Shown here piece by piece: positions 49,173 to 57,827 of a stretch of 64,000 nucleotides of DNA (its first letter is position 1; the number at the start of each line of letters is the position of its first letter). The stretch comes from an uncultured Eggerthellaceae bacterium (GTDB lineage Bacteria; Actinomycetota; Coriobacteriia; Coriobacteriales; Eggerthellaceae), in contig CALUHI010000010.1 in the NCBI GenBank assembly GCA_944320405.1, positions 124,001 through 188,000 of the forward strand. The letters run 5' to 3'. The translations under genes and the position numbers were made by a program. The notes under the pieces were generated by a model. It saw only the letters and a list, made by a program, of their open reading frames with translations, had not been told where the DNA came from and did no database searches.

Positions 49173-51596
49173 ATGAACCAGAGCATGCGCCGCAACATCG
49201 TCACCTTCATGGCCACCATCACCCTGGCCTTCACGTTTCTGGCGTGCGGGTTCGCGGTGGTGGCGGGCATCCCGCAGATGGTGCACGGCATCGCCACGTC
49301 CTACGTCAACGAAGACGACTCCCCCTTCGACAAGCTGCAACTGGTGGCCGCGGCCGACGCCACGCGCGACTACACGGTGGGCAGCCACAACTACGACGAG
49401 CTGATGGAAGCCATCGCCCAGATCAACGACGAAGCCGACACGCCGTACGCCGGTGCCTCCATCGAAGAACTCGCGCAGGCAGAAGAGCAGTACACGCTCA
49501 CGCCCGACGCCATCTCGCATCTGGACGACGTAAACAACGTCGTCAACCGCGTGATGCCGGCAATCTTGGCGAGCGCGGTGCTGGCGGGCTTCTGCCTGAT
49601 CTGCTCGTTCTACATGTTCGGGCCACGCTCCATCGGTCGCCCCTTCGCGTTCGCCGGTGGCATCGTCATCGCGCTGTTCGTGGTGACGGGCATCTGGGCG
49701 GTTGTTGACTTCAACGGGCTGTTCGCAGCGTTCCATTCGCTGTTCTTCGCGGACGGCACGTGGACGTTTGCACCGGATTCGCTGCTGATCTGCATGTATC
49801 CGCAAGATTTTTGGATGGGAATGGGCACCGTCTGGCTTGCTGTCAGCATGATACTGGCTATACTTTCCCTTTTGTGCGGCATGTTCTTCATGCGCCGCGA
49901 GAAAGAGCTGCGCCAGAAGATCATCGCCCACCAAAAGAAAGAAGCTGAAGAGCGAGGAACCCAAATGACCAACACTAACGCCGGCGTGCGCGTTCGCTTC
50001 GCGCCGTCCCCCACCGGCCGACTGCATGTGGGCGGCGCCCGCACCGCCATCTACAACTGGGCCTACGCCCGCGCCATGGGCGGCACGTTCATCCTGCGCA
50101 TCGAGGACACCGACCCCGAGCGTTCCACGGAAGAGAACGTGCAAGTCATCCTGAACGCCATGAAGTGGCTGGGGCTGGATTGGGACGAAGGCCCCGAGGT
50201 GGGCGGCCCCTGCGGTCCGTACTTCCAGACGCAGCGCATGGACACCTACGTCGAGGCGCTCGAGCGCCTCAAGGAGCGCGGCGCGGTGTACCCCTGCTTC
50301 TGCACCAAGGAAGAGCTTGACGCCAAGCGTGCCAAGGCCGAGGCCGAGGAAGGCGGCTATGCCGGCTACGACCGCACCTGCCGCGACATGGATCCGGACG
50401 AGGCGCAGCGCCGCATCGACGCGGGCGAGCCCCATGTGTGGCGCCTGAAGGTGCCGCTGGATCACGGCCCCATCGAGTTCGACGACGCCGTGTACGGCCA
50501 TGTGAGCTTCCCTTCCGACGTCATGGACGACATGATCGTCGTGCGCACCGACGGCAGCCCCACCTACAACTTCGCCGTGGTGTGCGACGACGCCAACATG
50601 GGCATCACGCACGTGGTCCGCGGCGACGACCACCTGTCGAACACGCCGCGTCAGATCCTCATTTACGAGGCGCTGGGTTACAAGGTGCCCACGTTCGCGC
50701 ACCTGTCCATGATCCTGGGCCCCGACGGCAAGAAGCTCTCCAAGCGCCACGGCGCCGCCAGCGTGGAAGAGTTCCGCGACCGCGGCTACCTGGCCGACGC
50801 TATGGTGAACTTCCTGGCGCTTCTGGGCTGGTCGCTTGACGGCGAGACCACGCTCATCGACCGCGACACGCTGTGCTCTGAGTTCGACCTGGATCGCGTG
50901 ACCAAGAAGGACGCCGTGTTCGACGAGACCAAGCTGGCCTGGATGAACGGCCAGTACATCAAGGAGATGGGCCCGGTGGCCTTCGTCGAGCAGGCTACCC
51001 CGTGGCTCGCGCGTACGGTTGCCGAGGGCGGCATGGTGGCGTCCGAGACGGGCGACCCGCAGGTGGTTCCCACCCCGAACCCCTCTGACCCCAACGCCCC
51101 GCAAACCGAGCCGCTGGTGCCCTCTGACGAGGCTATTGCCAACGCAGCCGATCTGGTTAACGAGCAGAACGACTGGTTCACCAACCTCTACCCGCTGGTG
51201 GCCGAGCGTCTGACTCGCCTGGACGAGATCCCCGCGAAGCTCTCCTACCTGTTCTGGGGCACCAACGTGCGCTTTGACGAAAAGAGTGTGAAGAAGGTGC
51301 TGCTGAAGGAAAGTGCCCGCCCGCGCGAGGCCCTGGAGGCCTGCCGCGAGGTGCTGGCCAACGAGACCTACGGCTGGGACAGCGACGCGCTTGAGTCGGC
51401 CTGCCGCAAGAAGGGCGACGAGCTGGAGATCAAGGTGAAAAACCTGCTGCAACCCTTGCGCGTGGCCGTGTGCGGCAACATGGTGTCGCCGCCGCTGTTC
51501 GAAAGCATTGAGCTGCTGCCCCGCATGGACGTGCTCGCGCGCATCGACAAGACGCTTGCGCTGATGGACAAGCTGCAGGCGCAGCAGGCTGAATAG
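49173..51596 (+). CDS. Membrane protein fused in frame to glutamyl-tRNA synthetase
   Basis: One uninterrupted 807-codon frame. Residues 1-264 form a membrane protein: a signal-anchor helix at 8-35, an outer domain with RDYTVGSHNYDELMEAI, and three helices at about 128-150, 158-180 and 218-240, then a charged tail. The pattern resembles the DUF1461/TIGR01906 integral membrane family. GltX begins at Met265 with no stop codon between. Met265 has a GAGGAA ribosome site, so a free synthetase can be made, but every ribosome that starts at 49173 should make the fusion unless the frame shifts. GGAGG precedes the first ATG. Confidence 0.7.
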   Translation: MNQSMRRNIVTFMATITLAFTFLACGFAVVAGIPQMVHGIATSYVNEDDSPFDKLQLVAAADATRDYTVGSHNYDELMEAIAQINDEADTPYAGASIEELAQAEEQYTLTPDAISHLDDVNNVVNRVMPAILASAVLAGFCLICSFYMFGPRSIGRPFAFAGGIVIALFVVTGIWAVVDFNGLFAAFHSLFFADGTWTFAPDSLLICMYPQDFWMGMGTVWLAVSMILAILSLLCGMFFMRREKELRQKIIAHQKKEAEERGTQMTNTNAGVRVRFAPSPTGRLHVGGARTAIYNWAYARAMGGTFILRIEDTDPERSTEENVQVILNAMKWLGLDWDEGPEVGGPCGPYFQTQRMDTYVEALERLKERGAVYPCFCTKEELDAKRAKAEAEEGGYAGYDRTCRDMDPDEAQRRIDAGEPHVWRLKVPLDHGPIEFDDAVYGHVSFPSDVMDDMIVVRTDGSPTYNFAVVCDDANMGITHVVRGDDHLSNTPRQILIYEALGYKVPTFAHLSMILGPDGKKLSKRHGAASVEEFRDRGYLADAMVNFLALLGWSLDGETTLIDRDTLCSEFDLDRVTKKDAVFDETKLAWMNGQYIKEMGPVAFVEQATPWLARTVAEGGMVASETGDPQVVPTPNPSDPNAPQTEPLVPSDEAIANAADLVNEQNDWFTNLYPLVAERLTRLDEIPAKLSYLFWGTNVRFDEKSVKKVLLKESARPREALEACREVLANETYGWDSDALESACRKKGDELEIKVKNLLQPLRVAVCGNMVSPPLFESIELLPRMDVLARIDKTLALMDKLQAQQAE
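49965..51596 (+). CDS. gltX: Glutamyl-tRNA synthetase
   Basis: The 543-residue synthetase part of the longer frame, starting at the ATG at 49965 behind GAGGAACCC. Seen: HIGH-like RFAPSPTGRLHVGGARTAIYN, the VYPCFCTKEEL and TYNFAVVCDDANMGITHVVRGDDH segments, KMSKS as KKLSKRHGA, and a helical anticodon-binding C-terminus. An extra Pro/Asn/Thr-rich insert (ETGDPQVVPTPNPSDPNAPQ) lies in the C-terminal part, probably a surface loop. The gene must charge tRNA(Glu); whether it also makes Glu-tRNA(Gln) depends on residues I cannot judge, but no glnS is present here. Confidence 0.95.
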   Translation: MTNTNAGVRVRFAPSPTGRLHVGGARTAIYNWAYARAMGGTFILRIEDTDPERSTEENVQVILNAMKWLGLDWDEGPEVGGPCGPYFQTQRMDTYVEALERLKERGAVYPCFCTKEELDAKRAKAEAEEGGYAGYDRTCRDMDPDEAQRRIDAGEPHVWRLKVPLDHGPIEFDDAVYGHVSFPSDVMDDMIVVRTDGSPTYNFAVVCDDANMGITHVVRGDDHLSNTPRQILIYEALGYKVPTFAHLSMILGPDGKKLSKRHGAASVEEFRDRGYLADAMVNFLALLGWSLDGETTLIDRDTLCSEFDLDRVTKKDAVFDETKLAWMNGQYIKEMGPVAFVEQATPWLARTVAEGGMVASETGDPQVVPTPNPSDPNAPQTEPLVPSDEAIANAADLVNEQNDWFTNLYPLVAERLTRLDEIPAKLSYLFWGTNVRFDEKSVKKVLLKESARPREALEACREVLANETYGWDSDALESACRKKGDELEIKVKNLLQPLRVAVCGNMVSPPLFESIELLPRMDVLARIDKTLALMDKLQAQQAE

Positions 51597-51614
51597 CCGT
51601 ACCGGAAACGCTTC

Positions 51615-51642
51615 GGCCCGCGTCGCATGGCGCGGGCCTTTT
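51615..51642 (+). terminator. Terminator after gltX
   Basis: GGCCCGCG pairs with CGCGGGCC around TCGCATGG, followed by TTTT, 19 nt after the stop. The thioesterase gene begins 13 nt later, so it depends on read-through or on an unseen start within the hairpin region. Confidence 0.8.
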
Positions 51643-51655
51643 GATTGGAGGAACC

Positions 51656-52066
51656 ATGCAGCTTGGGGAAAACGCCACGCTGGAAGAAATCGAGCAAGTG
51701 TTCAATCGCGACCGCTTCGCCACGCAAGCAGCCAGCTGCCGCATTGTCGAGGGCGGACGCGGGCATGCTGTGTGCGAAATGGTGCTTCAGGACAAGCATC
51801 GCAACGGCATGGACAACGTGATGGGTGGCGCCATCTTCACGCTGGCCGACTTCGCGCTTGCCATCGCCAGCAACGTCGGCCAACCGCCCACGGTGTCGGT
51901 GAGCCATTCGATGGACTTCTTCCGCGCCACCAAGGGCACCAAGCTTATCGCCACGGCGCGCTGCGACAAGGAAGGCCGCTCGCTCGCCTTCTTCACGGTT
52001 GATGTAGTTGATGACCTGGGCAAAAGCATCGCCCGCATGACCGCCGTCAGCTCGCGTGTGGGCTAA
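51656..52066 (+). CDS. PaaI-family hotdog-fold thioesterase
   Basis: A 136-residue hotdog-fold protein. The motif HRNGMDNVMGGAIFTLADFALAIA (residues about 48-71) carries the Gly-Gly and acidic residues of the PaaI/YbgC-like active site, and the TVSVSHSMDFFRATKGTKLIATA strand follows. PaaI enzymes hydrolyse aryl-acetyl-CoA and similar thioesters; the two PaaK-like ligases elsewhere in the window make phenylacetyl-CoA-type products, but they are 40 kb away. GGAGGAACC precedes the ATG. Confidence 0.87.
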   Translation: MQLGENATLEEIEQVFNRDRFATQAASCRIVEGGRGHAVCEMVLQDKHRNGMDNVMGGAIFTLADFALAIASNVGQPPTVSVSHSMDFFRATKGTKLIATARCDKEGRSLAFFTVDVVDDLGKSIARMTAVSSRVG

Positions 52067-52100
52067 CCAAAGTCGGACGCGACCTGGACGCGTGACAGGG

Positions 52101-52163
52101 CGTGACTGGGGACGTACCTACTGTCACATTTTCAATGTGACAGTAGGTACGTCCCCAGTCACG
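52101..52163. repeat. Perfect 30-bp hairpin element, copy 2
   Basis: Arms 52101-52130 and 52134-52163 are perfectly complementary with loop TTC. The arm shares GTGAC-n-GGGGACGTACCT-nnn-GTCACATT with the element at 43755-43821; the n positions differ but are complementary in both arms. A partial extra copy (CGTGACAGGG) sits directly in front. It lies between the converging thioesterase and dipeptidase genes. Confidence 0.85.
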
Positions 52164-52183
52164 CCAAGGACCTTATCACGGCT

Positions 52184-53170
52184 CTAGGAGAAGAAGTTCG
52201 CAGCGCTGTTGAAGAAGATCTTGTCTGCGATGGGTTCCCCGAACTCGCGCACCAGCAGGGCATGCAGGTCGGCTACTTTCGTGCAGGGATCCAGCCACTG
52301 CGGGACGTCGGACCCGTCGTAGTCGCTTCCCAGCGCCACAAAGCTTTCACCGCCAATGTTGAGCATGCGATCCACATGACGCAGCACGTCGTCCGGCGTC
52401 GCTTCCCCGCCAAAGGGACTAAGGAATTCGTTGTAGAAGTTCAGTCCCACGATGCAGCCGCGCGCTGCCAGCTCGCGCAAGTGAGTGTCGGACAAGTTGC
52501 GCGGATGCCCGCAGACAGCTCGCGCATTGGAGTGCGAGCATGCGAAGGGCTTTTCTGCGATGTCCAGCAGATCTTCCAACCCTGCAACGTTCAGATGCGA
52601 CGCGTCCACCACGATGCCGCGCTCCTCCATGGCGCGCACCATCTTCTTGCCGAAGGGCGTCAGACCGGATTCCGTTTCCACGCCCCCGCCCAAGGCGTTC
52701 AAGCCGTTCCACGTGAGGGTTGCCATCTTCACGCCAGCGTTAACCAACACATCAAGCCGCTCCTCGGCGGCGCCGTCGTCTTCCAAAAACGAGCAGCCCT
52801 CCACCGTCAGGATGCCCGCGCTCCTCCCTCCAGAGAACGCCTGAAGGGCTTCCGTGCCGGTTTTCACTTGCGCTAAGCGATTACCGCAGCGCGACAACTC
52901 GCTTCGCCAAAACGCCTCTACCCGCTTGAAAATCTCCCACGCGTGGTCGCCGCGTAGCACGTCAGGCACGAAGATCGCGAAGCACTGGCACCAATCAAAC
53001 GTCGCCATCCGGTCAAGGCTGATGTGCGCGTCGTTGTCGTCCAGACGGCTCATGCGGTCGCGCGGAACGCCCTCGTCCTGCTCGTAGAATCCGCCAGGCA
53101 CCGACGGATCGGCCGACAGCACCAAGCGGTCAAGCGTGTCGCAGTGCAGGTCGAACACCTTCAGCTTCAT
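52184..53170 (-). CDS. Membrane-dipeptidase family zinc peptidase (M19)
   Basis: A 328-residue metal peptidase of the renal dipeptidase family. Metal ligands and surroundings are visible as FDLHCDTLD near the start, ILTVEGCSFL, VDASHLNVAG, ACSHSNARAVCGHPRNLSD and ALGSDYDGSD. There is no signal peptide, so it is probably cytoplasmic and cleaves dipeptides brought in from the medium. The ATG at 53170 makes an ATGA overlap with the transporter gene. The longer frame's N-terminus is transporter antisense-type sequence and is rejected. Confidence 0.92.
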   Translation of the reverse strand: MKLKVFDLHCDTLDRLVLSADPSVPGGFYEQDEGVPRDRMSRLDDNDAHISLDRMATFDWCQCFAIFVPDVLRGDHAWEIFKRVEAFWRSELSRCGNRLAQVKTGTEALQAFSGGRSAGILTVEGCSFLEDDGAAEERLDVLVNAGVKMATLTWNGLNALGGGVETESGLTPFGKKMVRAMEERGIVVDASHLNVAGLEDLLDIAEKPFACSHSNARAVCGHPRNLSDTHLRELAARGCIVGLNFYNEFLSPFGGEATPDDVLRHVDRMLNIGGESFVALGSDYDGSDVPQWLDPCTKVADLHALLVREFGEPIADKIFFNSAANFFS

Positions 53171-54141
53171 TTGGAAGCAGCCTCCTTCGAACCGGAAAGC
53201 GTGACCAAAAAGATCATCGCCACCATCAGCACCAAACCAAGCCAATCGGCCCAGGTGAACATCGTGCCCAACCACAATGCGGCGAAGATCATCGCGCTCG
53301 CAGGCTCGGTGGTGCCCAGAAGGCCGCCCTTCACCGAGCCGACGATGGACACTCCGTGCAGGTACAGACCAAACGCTGCCAGCGTGCCCACCACGACGAT
53401 GCCCGCAAGCACCAGAATGCCGTCAAGGCCCAGCTGCGGCACCACCGGGGGTGCGCCCCACAGACCGCCCGCCAGCCAGATGGCAACCGCCGCAATGCCG
53501 CCGATGAACATGCCCACACCTGTTACGGGAAGGCTGCCCCATTTCGCGAACAGCTTCTTAGGATACATGATGTAGAACGTGCATGACAGCGCGTTGATCA
53601 GGCCCCATGCCAAGCCTGCGGCAGGAATCACCAGCGCCTCGAAGCTGCCTTGCGTGGCGATGAGCCACGTTGCGGCAAGCGCCAAAAACAGCCCTCCCAC
53701 TTCCATCGCGCGCGGCCCGCGGCGCATCATGACGCAGGTAATGGCCAGGATGAACACCGTGTTCAAACTCTGAAGAACCGTCGCCGTGCCCGCGTTGGTT
53801 GCGTTCACCGACGACGTGTAGGTGAACTGGCACAGGAAAAGCCCCGCTACGCCGAACAGCGCCAGCTGCCAAAGCGACGTGCGGTCGACGGCAAGCTCGC
53901 GCATCTTCTGGCGTTGCGTGACCAACAGAAGAAGCAGGAACAATACGCCCGAGCCCAGCATGCGCACCCACGTGATGAACAGCGGGTCGATGGCGTAGTG
54001 CTGGTAAAGGTACTGCGCGCACGTGCCCGAGAAACCCCAGAAAGCACCGCCGACGATGGCGGCGATCACGCCCTGCCAGAACCTGCGACGGAAGAAGGAC
54101 GTTCCTTGAGCGATGGCGTCTGTTGCGCGGTTTTCGCTCAT
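53167..54141 (-). CDS. EamA/DMT-family transporter
   Basis: A 324-residue transporter with ten hydrophobic segments in two EamA repeats (first about 22-150, second about 165-305). The repeats begin AAIVGGAFWGFSGTCAQYLY and AGLAWGLINALSCTFYIMYPKKL. The family exports or imports small metabolites such as amino acids; no substrate can be chosen. Both ends overlap neighbours by ATGA: upstream with mfd and downstream with the dipeptidase. That pairing suggests peptide or amino acid traffic. Confidence 0.9.
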   Translation of the reverse strand: MSENRATDAIAQGTSFFRRRFWQGVIAAIVGGAFWGFSGTCAQYLYQHYAIDPLFITWVRMLGSGVLFLLLLLVTQRQKMRELAVDRTSLWQLALFGVAGLFLCQFTYTSSVNATNAGTATVLQSLNTVFILAITCVMMRRGPRAMEVGGLFLALAATWLIATQGSFEALVIPAAGLAWGLINALSCTFYIMYPKKLFAKWGSLPVTGVGMFIGGIAAVAIWLAGGLWGAPPVVPQLGLDGILVLAGIVVVGTLAAFGLYLHGVSIVGSVKGGLLGTTEPASAMIFAALWLGTMFTWADWLGLVLMVAMIFLVTLSGSKEAASK

Positions 54142-57100
54142 TCGCCCTCCCCTTCCACGAATTCTTTCAGAAACTCTGCCACCGGGCCAAGGAGTGAATC
54201 TCCCTCTTCAAGCTTGAAGTAGCGGATAGGCAGCGTGAGCTTGCGCTTGTCCTGCAGGTAGCGACCACCCGCACGGCGCAGCGGCGTCATTTTGTCACGC
54301 GGCACGTCGATGGGTTCCACGACCAGCTTGCCGCCCGTCACCGACACCGTGCGCATGTGGTGCTCGGATGCAAACGCCTTGATGCGCGCCTTCTGAAGGA
54401 GCGCACGGGCCGCAGGAGGCATGTCAGGGCGCTTGGCCGTCAAGTCATTTTCGATGTCTTCGACAGCCTGGGGAGTGGCGGCGCTGGCGATCTTGCGGTA
54501 CCACAGCACGCGCTCGTCAGCGTCGGGGATGTAGTCTTCCGGCAGGTAGGTATGGCCCGGCACGTTCACCGTGATGTCGGAGAGCGCCGGCGGCAGCTGG
54601 TCGGCGGCCTTCAGGTCGCCCTCGCGCGTGGCGTTAACCGCCTGAGCCAGCATCTGGGCGAACAGGTCGAAGCCGACCGCGCTCATGTTGCCCGACTGCT
54701 CGGCGCCAAGCAGGCTGCCGGCGCCGCGAATCTCAAGGTCGCGCATGGCTATGCGCATGCCGCTGCCCAGCTCGGTGTGCTCGTCGAGTGCGGTCAGGCG
54801 CGCCTGCGCTTCCTCGGTCAGGCTCACCTTCTCGGGGAACATAAAGAACGCGTATGCCTGCGTGGACGAGCGGCCCACGCGGCCTTTCAGCTGGTACATC
54901 TGCGCGAGGCCCAAACGCTGCGAGTCCTCGATGATGAGCGTGTTGGTGTGCGGATTGTCGATGCCGCTTTCGATGATGGTGGTGGCAACCAGCACGTCCA
55001 ACTGGCCTGCCGAGAAGTCCTCCATCACGCGCTCGAGCTCCTCGTGGCTCATCTGCCCATGGGCAACGCCCACGCGCGCTTCGCCCGCAGCCGCCACCAC
55101 GCGGCGGACCGCTTCATCGATGGATCGCACGCGGTTGCTCACGTAGTACACCTGCCCGCCACGTGCCAGCTCGCGTCTGATGGCAGCGCTCACCAGGTCG
55201 GGGTCCCACTCGCCCACATGCACTTCAACCGGACGGCGTTCATCGGGCGGCGTGAGGATCAGGCTCATATCGCGCACGCCTGAAAGCGACATCTGCATGG
55301 TGCGCGGGATGGGCGTGGCCGACATCGTGAGCACGTCGATGGATTCGCGCAGATTCTTCAACTGCTCCTTATGACCCACGCCGAAGCGCTGCTCTTCGTC
55401 GATGATCACAAGCCCCAGATCGTGCGGGTTCACATCGCAGCTGAGAAGGCGATGCGTACCCACCAGAATGTCAACGTCGCCTTCCGCGAACCCGGACAGC
55501 GCGGCCGCTTGCTGCGCGTCGGTGCGGAAGCGCGAGAGCACCTCCACCTTCACGCCGAAAGGCTCACAGCGCTCCTTGAAGTTGGTGTAGTGCTGCTGCG
55601 CCAGAATGGTGGTCGGGCACAGCACCATGACCTGCTTGCCGTCCTGGGTAGCCTTGAACGCAGCGCGCAGGGCCACTTCCGTCTTGCCGAAACCTACGTC
55701 GCCGCAGATGAGGCGATCCATGGGCTTGCCCGACTGCATGTCGGCCTTGACCTCGGCGATGGCGGCCAGCTGGTCGGGAGTTTCCTGGTACGGGAAAGCG
55801 TCTTCCATCTCGCGCTGGGCGGGCGTGTCGGGCCCGAATCGGTAGCCCTGCACCGATGCGCGGCGCGTGTACACGTCTACCAGGTCGAATGCGAGCTTCT
55901 TCGTGGCTTTGCGCGCCTTCTGCAGCGCGCGGGACCAGTCCGCCGTGTTCAGGCGCGTCAGGCGGGGGCTTGCGCCCTCCGGGCCAACGTAGCGCGTCAC
56001 GCGGTCAAGCTGCTCCACCGGCACGTACAGCTTGTCGCCCTCGGCGTACTCTAAAAGCAGATAGTCGCGCACCGTGCCGTCGATTTCGCGCTGCATGAGT
56101 TCCTTGAAATGCGCAACGCCGTGCGCCGCATGAACCACGTAGTCGCCTGGCTTATAGGGGAACGTGATGTCGGTGATGTCCACATGGCGGCTCGGACGCG
56201 CCGACGACGCACCCTGGATGTCCGAGATGCTCACCAGCGCCATCTTCGCCTTCGGGATGATCATTCCCAGCGGAATCTCGACATCAACGACGTTCACCAC
56301 GCCACGGCGCAGACGGCGCTTGGCCGCGCCCTCGGTTTCGCAGGGCTCGCCTTCCTGTCCGCGAAGGTCAAGACGCTCTTGGATGGGAAGCTCATGGTCC
56401 ACGAACGCAAGCTTCATGTCTTCGCGCGCACGCAGATTAGGCGAGCTGAACACCACGGTGTGGTCGGCTTCCAAAAGCGAGCGCAGGCGCCCGAACAGCT
56501 TGTCGGGATGCCCCGCCACCTCCACGCGCTTCACCGGCAGCTCATCATCGATCTGCCCGCCCACGCGCATGATGGACACGTAGGTGGCACGCTGGTTGTC
56601 GCCGAACGAGATGCGCGACGGATGGCAGTACAGATCGTCTACGGGGATGCTCGACCCCTTCGCACGCGCCGCGAGCTCTTCATAAAGATGACTCGCGTCA
56701 TCGAAAAGCGAACGCGGCTCCACGAGCGCAGTCTGAGCATCTGCAGGCATGTAGTCGCCCAGCGTTTGCAGACCATCATGCAGATACGGAAGCAGGGCGT
56801 CAGCACCTTCGAAACGCAGGCCGCCGTCAAGCTTCTCCAACATGTCACGCAGCACGGGATTGGTGCGCGCGGGCACTTCCAGCTTCTTGCGCGCCCGCGC
56901 AAGGGAACGCGCGGAGCACGAGTATTCGCGCGCGGGGTAAATGTCGACGCTCGGCAGCGCCTGGATGGTCTGCCCCGTAGTCCGCACAATACGGCGGATC
57001 TCATCCAACTCGTCGCCAAAGAAGTCGAGCCTGACCGGATACACTAGGTTGCCGGGGTACACGTCGATAGTGCCACCGCGCACGCAAAACGTCCCAGGCC

Positions 57101-57644
57101 CATCGAGCTCGCCGGTGTTGACGTAGCCACGGTCCACGAGCGACTGGGCGATGTCCTCGAATTCGGTGACGCTGGCTTGTTGGGCGCCAGGCATGTCAGC
57201 AAGCTCCATGCCCGCTGTCAGCGACAGCGGCACGAACACCTTGTCTTTGGCGGGCGGCAGCAAACGCAGAAGCGCACGCGCGCTGGCCACCACAACCACA
57301 TCGCGCCCATCCGCAAGCGCATGGGCTGCGGCAAGACGCTTGGCCACGCACGCAGGATCCACCGCCTTGGATGAATACGGGCTGTCGAAACGCTCAAGGA
57401 AGCGCATGACGCGCTCGTCACCCAGGTACGCCGCCATCTGCTGCGCAAACGCAAGCGCAGCGTCCTCGCCCGCCACCACGACCAACGTCGGCTGCGGGCG
57501 GTGCGCGAAACGCGCAGCAACCAGGAACGGGCGAGCAGAGTTCGCAACGCCCAGCGTGGCGTCCTCCCCCGCGTCCAGCTTCCCCCAGAACGTCTCCAGG
57601 CAGCCAGACCTTTCAAGCGCAAACGTCAAAGAATCAATGAGCAC
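54138..57644 (-). CDS. mfd: Transcription-repair coupling factor
   Basis: A 1168-residue ATP-dependent translocase. Seen: the UvrB-homology N-terminus (about 1-330), the RNA-polymerase-interacting domain with KPGDYVVHAAHGVAHFKELMQRE and DKLYVPVEQLDRVTRYVG, Walker A CGDVGFGKTEVALRAAF, DEEQRFGVGHKEQLK, TATPIPRTMQMSLSGVRD and IESGIDNPHTNTLIIEDSQ, and a C-terminal regulatory domain. The GTG start at 57644 is preceded by GAGGGGAAA. It removes stalled RNA polymerase at DNA lesions and recruits UvrA. It heads the mfd-EamA-dipeptidase overlap operon. Confidence 0.96.
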   Translation of the reverse strand: MLIDSLTFALERSGCLETFWGKLDAGEDATLGVANSARPFLVAARFAHRPQPTLVVVAGEDAALAFAQQMAAYLGDERVMRFLERFDSPYSSKAVDPACVAKRLAAAHALADGRDVVVVASARALLRLLPPAKDKVFVPLSLTAGMELADMPGAQQASVTEFEDIAQSLVDRGYVNTGELDGPGTFCVRGGTIDVYPGNLVYPVRLDFFGDELDEIRRIVRTTGQTIQALPSVDIYPAREYSCSARSLARARKKLEVPARTNPVLRDMLEKLDGGLRFEGADALLPYLHDGLQTLGDYMPADAQTALVEPRSLFDDASHLYEELAARAKGSSIPVDDLYCHPSRISFGDNQRATYVSIMRVGGQIDDELPVKRVEVAGHPDKLFGRLRSLLEADHTVVFSSPNLRAREDMKLAFVDHELPIQERLDLRGQEGEPCETEGAAKRRLRRGVVNVVDVEIPLGMIIPKAKMALVSISDIQGASSARPSRHVDITDITFPYKPGDYVVHAAHGVAHFKELMQREIDGTVRDYLLLEYAEGDKLYVPVEQLDRVTRYVGPEGASPRLTRLNTADWSRALQKARKATKKLAFDLVDVYTRRASVQGYRFGPDTPAQREMEDAFPYQETPDQLAAIAEVKADMQSGKPMDRLICGDVGFGKTEVALRAAFKATQDGKQVMVLCPTTILAQQHYTNFKERCEPFGVKVEVLSRFRTDAQQAAALSGFAEGDVDILVGTHRLLSCDVNPHDLGLVIIDEEQRFGVGHKEQLKNLRESIDVLTMSATPIPRTMQMSLSGVRDMSLILTPPDERRPVEVHVGEWDPDLVSAAIRRELARGGQVYYVSNRVRSIDEAVRRVVAAAGEARVGVAHGQMSHEELERVMEDFSAGQLDVLVATTIIESGIDNPHTNTLIIEDSQRLGLAQMYQLKGRVGRSSTQAYAFFMFPEKVSLTEEAQARLTALDEHTELGSGMRIAMRDLEIRGAGSLLGAEQSGNMSAVGFDLFAQMLAQAVNATREGDLKAADQLPPALSDITVNVPGHTYLPEDYIPDADERVLWYRKIASAATPQAVEDIENDLTAKRPDMPPAARALLQKARIKAFASEHHMRTVSVTGGKLVVEPIDVPRDKMTPLRRAGGRYLQDKRKLTLPIRYFKLEEGDSLLGPVAEFLKEFVEGEGE

Positions 57645-57769
57645 GGGCGTTTCCCCTCAAACTCGAAAAGCCGCGTAAGCGGCCATGATGCGATATCAGC
57701 TTTAGCGCCAGCACAGCGCAAAGCCAGTTGATTGTACCATCCGCGAACCCTCAAGCACCGCAAGACAAA

Positions 57770-57805
57770 GCGAAGCCCCTCACCTCGTCGGGCAAGGGGC
57801 TTCGC
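57770..57805 (-). terminator. Terminator after the carboxymuconolactone-decarboxylase-like gene
   Basis: GCGAAGCCCCT and AGGGGCTTCGC form an eleven-pair stem around a 14-nt loop; on the minus strand TTTGT follows. It lies 22 nt after the stop. Confidence 0.65.
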
Positions 57806-57827
57806 AAGATCGCGTATGCGGTTCAGA

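Noticed and set aside
48066-51452. A 1128-codon minus-strand frame
   Set aside because: It is rich in His, Val, Arg and Gly, has no domain, and lies antisense to the ATP-grasp and gltX genes; a GC-bias shadow.
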